DNA from: DASWHR01 sp036398095
GTDB taxonomy: Bacteria; Actinomycetota; AC-67
DNA: 23,409 nt
Assembly: GCA_036398095.1 (NCBI GenBank)
Contig: DASWHR010000148.1
Coordinates: forward strand, 1-23,409
Direction: 5' to 3'
The position numbers and the translations under genes were made by a program. Shown here piece by piece: positions 1 through 6,716 of the stretch. Position 1 is the first letter of the stretch. Each line of letters opens with the position of its first letter. The notes beneath the pieces are model-generated. The model was not told where the DNA came from. It searched no databases and was given only the letters and a program-made list of their open reading frames with translations.

Positions 1-258
1 TCGAATTGTCCGCTTCTGTCCGAGCCGCTGGTGCTGGTCGTCGGCGCAGAAGGAAAGGGCCTGTCACGATTGTTACGTGAGAGGGCTGATGTCCTGATTC
101 GGATCGCGCAGCACGGCGTCATCGACTCGTTCGGCGTCTCCGTCGCGGGTGGAATCGCATTGTACGAAGCGGCTCGGGCAAGGTCGCTTTCGGCCGGGTC
201 TACTCAATTGTCCGCTTCGCCCCGCGAACGCAATCCGAACCTAGTTCCAAATGACTAG
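1..258 (+). CDS. rlmB: SpoU/TrmH-family RNA 2'-O-methyltransferase, C-terminal part (partial)
   Basis: The frame is open from base 1, so the start lies outside the window; 85 residues are visible. It carries the last two SpoU motifs: a 'LVVGAEGKGLS' strand-loop (motif 2, residues about 12-22) and 'IDSFGVSVAGGIALYEAAR' (motif 3), which form the SAM-binding trefoil knot of these methyltransferases. The family methylates ribose in 23S rRNA (RlmB, G2251) or tRNA. The gene immediately upstream of a SigH-type sigma factor is often rlmB in Firmicutes and deep actinobacteria, which is why I use that symbol; the substrate is not proven by the fragment. After motif 3 the protein runs on for about 30 residues that look unstructured and have no family counterpart I know. 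It ends at TAG 256-258. Confidence 0.85.
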   Translation, partial: SNCPLLSEPLVLVVGAEGKGLSRLLRERADVLIRIAQHGVIDSFGVSVAGGIALYEAARARSLSAGSTQLSASPRERNPNLVPND

Positions 259-267
259 TTCGTTCTC

Positions 268-297
268 TTGACCGTCGAAATGGGTCGCGTCTACCCT
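268..297 (+). promoter_or_regulatory. Candidate sigH promoter (-35 TTGACC, -10 TACCCT)
   Basis: TTGACC at 268-273 and TACCCT at 292-297 are separated by 18 nt, close to the primary sigma consensus. Transcription would start near 304, giving a leader of about 66 nt. That leader contains a small inverted repeat (CGAGCC 304-309 / GGCTCG 320-325) and a GGGGGA ribosome binding site before the GTG at 370. This is prediction from sequence only. Confidence 0.4.
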
Positions 298-369
298 GTG
301 CAGCGAGCCGACTCCATAGGGCTCGGGGTTGGGTAAACGGCAACTCTCCTAGCGGCGGGGGAGCACATA

Positions 370-1038
370 GTGCGGCCAGATCTTGACGTAACACGTTTGC
401 ACGACGAGGTTCTCGAAGACGTTTCCGACGAGGACTTGGTTATCAGGGCTCGGTCGGGCGACGAAGCGACGCTCGAGCATCTTCTGATCCGATACAAGAA
501 CATCGCGCGCGTCAAAGCGCGCTCGTATTTCTTGGTCGGCGCCGATCGCGAGGACATCGTCCAGGAAGGGATGATCGGCCTTTACAAGGCGATCCGCGAC
601 TTCGATGCAGAGAAGCAGACGTCCTTCCGCGCGTTCGCGCAACTGTGCATCACGCGACAGATCATTACGGCCATCAAGACGGCCACGCGTGAGAAGCACA
701 TTCCTTTGAACTCCTACGTGTCGCTGAACCGTCCGATGTCTCAGGACGACGGCGGCGAGCCGGACCGCGTCCTGGTGGACGTTCTGTCGACACACTCCAG
801 CTCCGATCCGGTCGAGATGGTCATCTCGTCGGAGGAGGTCCGCACCATGCAGACCTCGTTCTCGGAGATTCTGTCGGACTTGGAAGCGCACGTTCTGAAC
901 CTGTACCTGGAAGGCAAGTCCTACCAGGAGATCGCGGCGTCACTTCGCCGCCACGTGAAGTCGATCGACAATGCGCTGCAACGAATCAAGCGCAAGGTCG
1001 AGGCGCACATGGAACGGCGGCGGCTGGAAGCGGTCTGA
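370..1038 (+). CDS. sigH: RNA polymerase sigma factor, SigH (sigma-30) type
   Basis: A 222-residue sigma-70-family factor without regions 1 or 3. Region 2 (about residues 20-95) contains 'DREDIVQEGMIGLYKAIRDFD' followed by 'FRAFAQLCITRQIITAIKTATR', the core-binding and -10 recognition helices. Region 4 (about 165-215) contains the helix-turn-helix 'GKSYQEIAASLRRHVKSIDN' that reads -35 elements. Size, spacing and the rlmB neighbour match the SigH/Spo0H family of Firmicutes and several actinobacteria, where it drives stationary-phase or stress genes. The start is GTG 370, placed 7 nt after a GGGGGA Shine-Dalgarno. No anti-sigma factor is adjacent, so any control is probably transcriptional or proteolytic. 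A perfect intrinsic terminator follows 16 nt after the stop. The usual downstream rpmG-secE-nusG genes are absent here. Confidence 0.92.
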   Translation: MRPDLDVTRLHDEVLEDVSDEDLVIRARSGDEATLEHLLIRYKNIARVKARSYFLVGADREDIVQEGMIGLYKAIRDFDAEKQTSFRAFAQLCITRQIITAIKTATREKHIPLNSYVSLNRPMSQDDGGEPDRVLVDVLSTHSSSDPVEMVISSEEVRTMQTSFSEILSDLEAHVLNLYLEGKSYQEIAASLRRHVKSIDNALQRIKRKVEAHMERRRLEAV

Positions 1039-1053
1039 TCCGACGCGACACGA

Positions 1054-1083
1054 CGAGCCGGCCGAATCGGGCCGGCTCGTTTT
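1054..1083 (+). terminator. Intrinsic terminator of sigH
   Basis: A perfect 10-bp stem (CGAGCCGGCC 1054-1063 with GGCCGGCTCG 1070-1079) has a 6-nt loop and is followed by TTTT at 1080-1083. It lies 16 nt after the sigH stop and before the next gene's -10 hexamer, so it separates the two transcripts. Confidence 0.85.
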
Positions 1084-1104
1084 CATGTTCCGGCGGCCCG
1101 GGCG

Positions 1105-1110
1105 TAGCAT
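1105..1110 (+). promoter_or_regulatory. -10 hexamer TAGCAT for a leaderless start at 1118
   Basis: TAGCAT is followed by exactly 7 nt and then ATG 1118, the spacing at which transcription would begin on the start codon. The same TAGCAT-7 nt-ATG arrangement occurs at treT on the other strand (13274-13259). The -35 region (TTCATG at 1082, 17-nt spacer) is weak. Confidence 0.45.
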
Positions 1111-1117
1111 GGTGCGT

Positions 1118-2305
1118 ATGGCCGGCTCCGCCGGTGAGGCGCCTCGCATGTGGTGTCCCCGCCACGACCGCACCTACGCGCGTCGAGCGACGTGCCCGCG
1201 CTGCAAGACGCCCCTGGTGCGCATCGATCCTGTGTCGCGATCCCGACCGCCCGTCGCCCCTGCGGTCGATGCGCGACGACCTCCGGCCGTCGAAGCCGAA
1301 CCGCCCGCCGGCGATCCGGTCACTGTCGCCGCTGTGGTGCTCCCCGGCGGCGACGACGGGGACGAGCCGGCCGCGCCGCGGCAGAGCATGCGCGACGCTC
1401 CGCGACGCTCGCTGCGGACCGGCATAACGGTTTCGGCGGCGATTGCCGCGGCGTTCGCGCTCGGCGTCGGGCTTCCCGACGCGCCGGGCATCCCGACGCT
1501 CGACGAGGCGTCCGTGGCCTTGCCGCAGGAGTCGATTGAGATCCGTCCGTACACCGTCGCGGCGATCGCCGGCGTCGCGATGCGGCTGGAACGCGTCGAG
1601 CAGTTGGGGCAGCGGGTCGAAGCGACGGTTCGAGTGCTTCGAGGCTTCGCCGTCCCGACGCTGCGGGAGGCCTTCTTCGATGTGATCCTGGACGACGGGA
1701 CGCACGTCGACATCGACGACGCGAGCATTCGCGCCGGCCGGACTCGATTCTCGGCAACGTTTCTTCTGCCGGCTGTGGATTCGCGCATCGGCCAGATCCG
1801 CATCACCGGGCTTCGCACGACCGCCGAAGAGGAACCGCTTCGGCTGGTGTCGTCGATTGCCGGCGCGTGGCCGGTGGCGGCGGATCGGCAGCCGCAGGTC
1901 GTTGCGTCGGGCGCGGTCGCCACGATTGGACGGATGAGCGTGCGATGGACGTCGACGATCCTGTGGGCCGATCGCGTGGAGATCGTCCTGGATCTGGCGG
2001 CCTTCACGCAAGACGCGAAACGCTCGTTCGACTATGCCGAGCTGTTCGAGCACGACGGCGCGAGTGAACCGCTCGCGGCGCGATTTCTCGGCGCGCGCGA
2101 AGAGGGGGCGCGCGTGCATCTGGACTTCGCCGGCGTCCGCGACGACGCGAGCCGGCTGGTGCTCTTCCTTGGGCAGCCGACCACGGTCTTCGACGGACCC
2201 TGGACCTGGTCGCTGACCGACCGGACGCCCCGTTCGGTGATCCGGTCGTCGGCGGCGGATTCGTGCCTCGCCGACCTTCGCAAGCAGCGAAATCCCTGCC
2301 CTTGA
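1118..2305 (+). CDS. Membrane-anchored protein with N-terminal zinc ribbon and extracytoplasmic beta domains
   Basis: I do not recognise a named family. From ATG 1118 the protein has 395 residues. Residues 13-29 hold a zinc-ribbon pattern C13-x2-H16-x9-C26-x2-C29. A proline/arginine-rich linker (about 38-98) leads to one hydrophobic helix (about 101-120), after which about 270 residues lie outside the membrane. That part looks like two Ig-like or DUF4352-like beta domains: the first has 'MRLERVEQLGQRVEATVRV', the second 'VEIVLDLAAF' and 'LFLGQPTTVF'. The topology (cytoplasmic zinc finger, TM, exported domain) suggests a sensor or scaffold linking envelope and cytoplasm, but this is inference. 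ATG 1118 is chosen because TAGCAT lies 7 nt upstream; ATG 1148, just before the zinc ribbon, has a GGTGAGG site and is the main alternative. Confidence 0.8.
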   Translation: MAGSAGEAPRMWCPRHDRTYARRATCPRCKTPLVRIDPVSRSRPPVAPAVDARRPPAVEAEPPAGDPVTVAAVVLPGGDDGDEPAAPRQSMRDAPRRSLRTGITVSAAIAAAFALGVGLPDAPGIPTLDEASVALPQESIEIRPYTVAAIAGVAMRLERVEQLGQRVEATVRVLRGFAVPTLREAFFDVILDDGTHVDIDDASIRAGRTRFSATFLLPAVDSRIGQIRITGLRTTAEEEPLRLVSSIAGAWPVAADRQPQVVASGAVATIGRMSVRWTSTILWADRVEIVLDLAAFTQDAKRSFDYAELFEHDGASEPLAARFLGAREEGARVHLDFAGVRDDASRLVLFLGQPTTVFDGPWTWSLTDRTPRSVIRSSAADSCLADLRKQRNPCP

Positions 2306-2362
2306 TGGGGATGCCGGAGCCGGACGCATGCGCGCGCCCGGCCCCGGCGGCTTCGGCGCGGG

Positions 2363-2809
2363 TCAGGCCGAAGCGGGGGTGAGCATGCAATACCGCGTCA
2401 CGGACGTGGCGATCTCGTCCGCCGACTTGGCGCGCGCCCGTGACGTGTAGCCGCCGTCGGGGGCGTGGTAGAGCGAAACGCCTTCGTCGCTTGCCGTCGC
2501 CGCCGTATAGCCGTCGTTGCAGCCCAGCAACGCCGCCGACGGATCGCCGTCGGCGATCACCGACACCGACGGGTCGTTCGCGTTCGCCTTCGCCCGCGCG
2601 TGCCCGGGAAGCGGAAGGGATGTCGTGCACGCCGTGATCGTTGCGGCCATCGGCTCGCTGGTCGCACGCACACCAACTCCAGCGGGCGTTGTCGACGACG
2701 GGATCACCCCGGCGTCGCAGGCGGCGGACGGGTCCGCGGCTCGGGCGGCGCTCGCGGCAAGCGCGGCCGGCGCGGCGATGAGTGCAAGTGCGGCAATGAT
2801 GCGTCGCAT
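2363..2809 (-). CDS. Small secreted protein with four cysteines, unknown function
   Basis: The 148-residue product begins with a classical signal peptide (basic 'MRR', then a 15-20-residue alanine/leucine core, cleavage probably after 'ASAARA'). The mature part of about 125 residues contains exactly four cysteines ('AACDAG', 'TACTTS', 'LLGCND', 'RYCML'), which could form two disulfides after export. I recognise no enzyme motif or family. ATG 2809 is chosen because the signal peptide starts there and an AAAGGA site lies about 9 nt upstream; the frame is open 12 codons further back without a better start. The leader on this strand carries a perfect 8-bp hairpin (2836-2843/2851-2858). The gene is divergent from the Asp-box protein at 3013, with about 200 nt between them. 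Confidence 0.68.
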   Translation of the reverse strand: MRRIIAALALIAAPAALAASAARAADPSAACDAGVIPSSTTPAGVGVRATSEPMAATITACTTSLPLPGHARAKANANDPSVSVIADGDPSAALLGCNDGYTAATASDEGVSLYHAPDGGYTSRARAKSADEIATSVTRYCMLTPASA

Positions 2810-2835
2810 CGAAACGGTTCCTTTCGTTCGTCGGT

Positions 2836-2858
2836 GCGTCCGCATTCATGGCGGACGC
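2836..2858. repeat. Perfect 8-bp inverted repeat between divergent genes
   Basis: GCGTCCGC (2836-2843) and GCGGACGC (2851-2858) flank a 7-nt loop. The repeat sits 27 nt upstream of the small secreted gene's ATG on the minus strand. It could be an operator or a leader hairpin for either divergent gene. The rest of the 2810-3012 gap shows no convincing promoter. Confidence 0.4.
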
Positions 2859-3012
2859 GCTCCGCGGCGCAGAGCGACGAGAGTGTCTCCTCGTTCCTGG
2901 GCGCGGTCCCGTCTCGGCAGAACGCGCGAATGTTCGCAAAGGGACCGCCCTGCGCGTTAGCGACATCCCCCGCTGGAGAAGGATCGACGGATCGGGTGTT
3001 GAATGTGACCGT

Positions 3013-4191
3013 ATGCGCCGTCTTGGGGTCGTCCTTGCCTTGTTGGTTGCCGTTCCGTTCGCGGCGGGGCACCCGGGTGCGGCAACACCGAAGCAGGTTC
3101 CGCATCCGCTCCCGGTGCCCGCGATGTCCTACGACGGGGCCGGCTTCACCGTTCCGCTGGACGGCGCCATCGTTACGATCGCCCGACAGGGGACCAGGCA
3201 TGCCGACGACCCGACCGGTCGGATCGCGGCCTACACGTTCACCGACGGCGAGATGGACTGGCCGCCGCGCCCGGTCATCGACAGCGAATACGACGATCGC
3301 AATCCGGCCGGTGGCCTGACTCGCAGCGGCGCATTGATCGTGTTCTACGCGCGCGCGGTCAGCAAGAGCGAGTGGGTGGATCTGCGTGCCGCCCGCATCG
3401 CCGGAGGCGAGATCACGGAGACGACGATTCCTACGAACCCCGACAGCGGATTCTCGGCCTACGGCGGGCTGGTCGTGCTGCCGTCCGGCAAGTTGATGCA
3501 AACGGTGTATGGACGCGGCGTCGAAGGCGGCCGGACCTATTACCGCGTCCGCGCGTTCTTCTCGGTTGACGACGGCCGCACCTGGCCCGAGGAACGCACC
3601 ATCTGGAAGACCTACACCGAGATGCCGAACGAGACGGCCGCGGTCTATGTCGATGGCAGGACCGATGCGACGGCGCGGCTCGTCGCGTTCGCCAGTAGCG
3701 CCCGTCGCTTGAACGACGCATGGGTGCATTACGTGATGCAGATCGTCTCGACCGACGGAGGACGGACGTGGCGGCGACTGGGATGGGTGAGCGGCATCTC
3801 GGATCGCGGGATGGTGCCCTGGGCGGCGAACGTCGGAGGAGGCCGCCTTGCGCTCGTGACGGTCGACCGCCGCGACTACACCATCAACGTCGCCTTCGCG
3901 TCGTCGTCGGTCGTGTTCGGCAAGCCTTCGTGGTGGCCGCGCGGCCGTGCCATCTACCAAAGCACGTTCATGTCCACCGAGCGTGTGAGCGTCGAAGGTT
4001 TGGGGCAGACGAAGAATTGGAGCGACTTCGGCTATCCGTCGATCGTGTCGCTCGGACCGAACGAGTACCACAAGTTCGTTGTGTTCTACGACTCGCGAAC
4101 GGGAACGTCGGGAATCAGCCCGGCGGACGTGCCGGCCGATACCGATCTGATCTTGTCCCGACTGTTCGCGCTCCCGCTCGACCAGCGCTAA
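3013..4191 (+). CDS. Secreted Asp-box (BNR, sialidase-fold) beta-propeller protein
   Basis: A 392-residue protein with an N-terminal signal peptide ('MRRLGVVLALLVAVPFAAG'), so it is probably exported. Two clear Asp-box motifs of the S/T-x-D-x-G-x-T-W type are visible, 'SVDDGRTW' and 'STDGGRTW', in repeated beta-sheet blades. Other blade-like segments include 'GALIVFYARAV' and 'KFVVFYDSRTGTSGI'. Length and motifs fit the six-bladed sialidase/neuraminidase superfamily. I could not assign the catalytic Arg triad, Tyr and Glu confidently, so it may bind or cleave a glycan or be non-catalytic. ATG 3013 is chosen because the signal peptide begins there; the frame is open back to 2848 but those residues look non-coding. 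No clear Shine-Dalgarno precedes it. Confidence 0.8.
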   Translation: MRRLGVVLALLVAVPFAAGHPGAATPKQVPHPLPVPAMSYDGAGFTVPLDGAIVTIARQGTRHADDPTGRIAAYTFTDGEMDWPPRPVIDSEYDDRNPAGGLTRSGALIVFYARAVSKSEWVDLRAARIAGGEITETTIPTNPDSGFSAYGGLVVLPSGKLMQTVYGRGVEGGRTYYRVRAFFSVDDGRTWPEERTIWKTYTEMPNETAAVYVDGRTDATARLVAFASSARRLNDAWVHYVMQIVSTDGGRTWRRLGWVSGISDRGMVPWAANVGGGRLALVTVDRRDYTINVAFASSSVVFGKPSWWPRGRAIYQSTFMSTERVSVEGLGQTKNWSDFGYPSIVSLGPNEYHKFVVFYDSRTGTSGISPADVPADTDLILSRLFALPLDQR

Positions 4192-4213
4192 AGGCTGAGC
4201 GGGCGGCAGATCG

Positions 4214-4287
4214 AGCTGGGGATGGGATTCGAACCCACAGCCTGCTGATTACAAATCAGCTGCTCTGCCGGATTGAGCTACCCCAGC
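4214..4287 (-). tRNA. tRNA-Thr (anticodon UGU)
   Basis: Read on the minus strand the cloverleaf is complete: 7-bp acceptor stem (GCTGGGG/CCCCAGC), D arm GCTC/GAGC, anticodon stem GCTGA/TCAGC with loop TTTGTAA, 5-nt variable loop, and T arm GTGGG-TTCGAAT-CCCAT. Loop positions 34-36 are TGT, so it reads ACA threonine codons. The discriminator is T (complement of 4214) and CCA is not encoded. The 5' half overlaps the end of the upstream kinase frame, which stops at the TAA formed in the anticodon loop. Confidence 0.95.
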
Positions 4288-6576
4288 GTTGCCGGCACCA
4301 TCATGCCATGCCGGTTGTGACGCCGGGGGATCCTGCGGGGCGCCGGCCGATGCGCCGGCCGATGCGCCGGCGGGGCGGCGCGGCCGGCTGCGTCCGCGCA
4401 ACGGCTTCATCCGGCCCGCCGATCGAGGCAGATGCACGCGGAACGATGCGCCGCCGCCTTTGCGTTCCGCGACTTCGACGGTGCCGCCGTGCAGATCGAT
4501 GAAGCGCCGGACGAGCGCGAGACCGATGCCTACGCCCGGCGAGTGTGCCCGCAGCGACGGCCCCTGCCGGAACGGCTCGAAGATCTCGCGGCGGAGCTCG
4601 TCGGGGACGCCGGGTCCCGCGTCTTCGACGACGATCAGCCCGCCGGCCGGTGTTTCGTTGACGATCACCCAGATCGGCGTGCCGTCGGTGGTGTGACGGG
4701 CCGCGTTGGTCACCAAGTTCTCGACGACGCGTTCGATCTGGGCGCGGTCGACGTCGGCGACGACCGGGTCTGCGTTCACGACGACCTCGCGTCCCGATGA
4801 CGCGCGGAACTCCCGCACGACCGAACGGACCAGATCGCCCAGATCGACCGGCCGGCGCTTCGGTTCGATGATTCCGCGGCTGAGCCGGTCCAGGTCCAGC
4901 AGATCCGCCAGCAATCGGTCGAGCTTCGCGGCGTTGGAGTTCAGCCGGTCGATCACGGTGGTTCGTTCGGCCGGATCCATCGTGTCGCCGAGCGTCTGCA
5001 GCGTCCGCGCGAAGCCCACAACGCCGGTCAGCGGCGTCCGCAGCTCGTGCGAGACCGCGGACAGGAAGGCGTTCTTCATCTCGTCGAGCGCCTCCAGCCG
5101 GCTGACCGCTTCATGCTCGCGATCGAAGGCGTTGCGAAGCTGCTCTTCGGCGCGCTTCCGGTCTGTGATGTCGCGGATGATGCACACAATCGACGGATCG
5201 TCTTGCGTGCCGAGGATCTTCATCGACACCTCCAAGTCGACCCGCGTCCCGTCTTTGCGAATCAGGGCCGACTCGTAGTGCTCGACCACCGGTCCGCCGT
5301 TCATGCGCTCCGTCCTGCGCTCGGCGAGCCGCTCCAGTTCGTCTGGTGGGGCGAGCGCGGCGAGCGCCGGCATGGCCATCAACTCGTCCAGTGAATAGCC
5401 GGTGATCCGGCAGTAGGCGTCGTTGGCGTGGACGAGCCGCCGTCCGTCGGTGACGATGAATCCTTCGCCGAGGTCGCCCATCGCCTGAACGACTCCGGCA
5501 TAGTGCTCTGATTGATCGCGGTGTCTGCGTTGTGTGCGGACACGGTCGATCGCGATCGCCAAGGTCGCCGCGAAGGTCGCGATCTCGTCCGTCTCGTGTT
5601 CGTCGAACAGCGGTGAGAACGGCCCGGACATCACGATGAGCCGGCCGGTCCCCGAGTCGAGCGGGATCGGCGCAACCACGGCTGAGCCTCCACCGATCGG
5701 GATCAGCGCCGCGTGCTGCCCGGCGCCGGCGGCCAGCGCGACCACATCGACGTCGTCGATTCCGGCCGATGTCACGATGCGACCTTCGTCGTCGATCAGC
5801 GCTCCTCCTTCCCCCCCGATGATCGCTCGCGCCCACGTCAAGCCTCGATCGGCGAGCGAGGACTCGTCGCCGACGAATCGCACCATCGCGTCGAACGCCG
5901 CGCGTGAGACGCGTTCGCGCGCCTGCCACGAGCGGCGCAGCCACGCCGGCGGATGCAGCGCGATCCACAGCAGCGGCACCACCAGGCTCGCGATGATCCC
6001 CGACAGCAGCAGCAACCCCAGGTGATGGTGGCGCGGTTGCGAGGTGACGGCGACGACGACGATGCCGAGGTAGCCGGCCGACAACGAGCGAAGCCGCGCT
6101 CGCTGGATGACCGGCCGGTGCGTGGACGTACGCCAGAAGCAGATGATCGGTTCGCCGACGCACGCGAGCCAGAAAACCTCGACGCTGATCACGGCTGCGA
6201 GTTGAACGGATCCGCGCGGCCCCGCCGACGTCAGCCCCGAGGCGAGCGCGGCGGCGGTGGATGCGGCGGCGGCGGCCGCGAGCGCACCGAGGACCCCGCG
6301 CGGAAGGGGCATCAGGCGATGGCGAAACACCAGCAGGGCGAGCCCCGAAGCCGCCGCGATCGGTAAGCGCGCGCGCATGGCCCAGGTGGCGACCGGTTGC
6401 GGGGCGATCTGTCCGAGCAGGGCGAGGGCCGGCAGGATCCCCAGAAGGCCGAGCGCCCCGGCGAGCGCCCGTGTCCGAGGATTGGGTCGCCGAATCGCCG
6501 CCCGAACGGCAGCGATTCCTACTCCGAGGAAGGCGACGGCGAGAACGACGTGGAGGACCCTGACCCCCTGTTCCAT
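4249..6576 (-). CDS. Membrane sensor histidine kinase (7TM-GAF-PAS-HisKA-HATPase)
   Basis: A 775-residue orphan two-component kinase. About seven hydrophobic helices fill residues 5-210, followed by a GAF-like domain (about 225-345), a PAS domain (about 355-480, with 'EGFIVTDGRRLVHANDAYCRITGYS'), a dimerisation helix and the H-box 'FLSAVSHELRTPLTG' with phospho-acceptor His510. The ATPase domain shows the N-box 'VENLVTNAARH' (Asn620), 'EDAGPGVPDE' and 'GVGIGLALVRRFIDLHGG'. No response regulator gene is adjacent. ATG 6576 is chosen because the first TM helix starts right after it. The fold ends near residue 718; the rest is a Gly/Ala/Arg/Pro-rich tail and the last 12 residues ('AGVAQSGRAADL') are read from the tRNA-Thr sequence. 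That ending is a known by-product of translating tRNA genes, so the natural end of the protein is uncertain. Confidence 0.9.
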   Translation of the reverse strand: MEQGVRVLHVVLAVAFLGVGIAAVRAAIRRPNPRTRALAGALGLLGILPALALLGQIAPQPVATWAMRARLPIAAASGLALLVFRHRLMPLPRGVLGALAAAAAASTAAALASGLTSAGPRGSVQLAAVISVEVFWLACVGEPIICFWRTSTHRPVIQRARLRSLSAGYLGIVVVAVTSQPRHHHLGLLLLSGIIASLVVPLLWIALHPPAWLRRSWQARERVSRAAFDAMVRFVGDESSLADRGLTWARAIIGGEGGALIDDEGRIVTSAGIDDVDVVALAAGAGQHAALIPIGGGSAVVAPIPLDSGTGRLIVMSGPFSPLFDEHETDEIATFAATLAIAIDRVRTQRRHRDQSEHYAGVVQAMGDLGEGFIVTDGRRLVHANDAYCRITGYSLDELMAMPALAALAPPDELERLAERRTERMNGGPVVEHYESALIRKDGTRVDLEVSMKILGTQDDPSIVCIIRDITDRKRAEEQLRNAFDREHEAVSRLEALDEMKNAFLSAVSHELRTPLTGVVGFARTLQTLGDTMDPAERTTVIDRLNSNAAKLDRLLADLLDLDRLSRGIIEPKRRPVDLGDLVRSVVREFRASSGREVVVNADPVVADVDRAQIERVVENLVTNAARHTTDGTPIWVIVNETPAGGLIVVEDAGPGVPDELRREIFEPFRQGPSLRAHSPGVGIGLALVRRFIDLHGGTVEVAERKGGGASFRVHLPRSAGRMKPLRGRSRPRRPAGASAGASAGAPQDPPASQPAWHDGAGNAGVAQSGRAADL
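4349..4371. repeat. Two tandem copies of a 12-nt unit in the kinase tail
   Basis: GATGCGCCGGCC at 4349-4360 is followed directly by an almost complete second copy (4361-4371). It encodes the 'GASAGASAGAP' tail of the kinase on the minus strand. The low-complexity tail lies between the ATPase domain and the tRNA and looks like slipped-strand expansion. Confidence 0.6.
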
Positions 6577-6606
6577 TCTCTTTCTATCGGCGCTGCGGCG
6601 GGCTGG

Positions 6607-6612
6607 TTTATA
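6607..6612 (-). promoter_or_regulatory. Candidate -10 (TATAAA) for the histidine kinase
   Basis: On the minus strand TATAAA (6612-6607) lies 30 nt before the kinase ATG, which would give a leader of about 24 nt. The matching -35 position is weak (CGAGCG with a 17-nt spacer). It shares the 6577-6716 gap with the divergent gdhA signal. Confidence 0.3.
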
Positions 6613-6703
6613 GCCAATCAGGACCCGCCCGCTCGTCCGGCATCCGGCGCGAATTCGGACGGAACGCATGGCCCGACGGGGTGGGGGCCGTTCAATGGGC
6701 GGA

Positions 6704-6709
6704 TACACT
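6704..6709 (+). promoter_or_regulatory. -10 hexamer TACACT for a leaderless gdhA
   Basis: TACACT is followed by 7 nt and then ATG 6717, so the mRNA would begin at the start codon. There is no good Shine-Dalgarno in front of the ATG, which agrees with leaderless initiation. The -35 region is poor. Confidence 0.4.
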
Positions 6710-6716
6710 ACCCGCC

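Noticed and set aside
986..2329. 447-codon minus-strand frame opposite the zinc-ribbon protein
   Set aside because: Very Arg-rich composition without motifs; it also crosses the sigH end and its terminator.
2350..2374. 8-bp hairpin (GCTTCGGC/GCCGAAGC) at the end of the small secreted gene
   Set aside because: It overlaps the stop codon, lacks a T-run on either strand, and such short GC hairpins are common here.
2704..4071. 455-codon minus-strand frame opposite the Asp-box protein
   Set aside because: The plus strand has a signal peptide and Asp-box motifs, while the minus product has no recognisable features.
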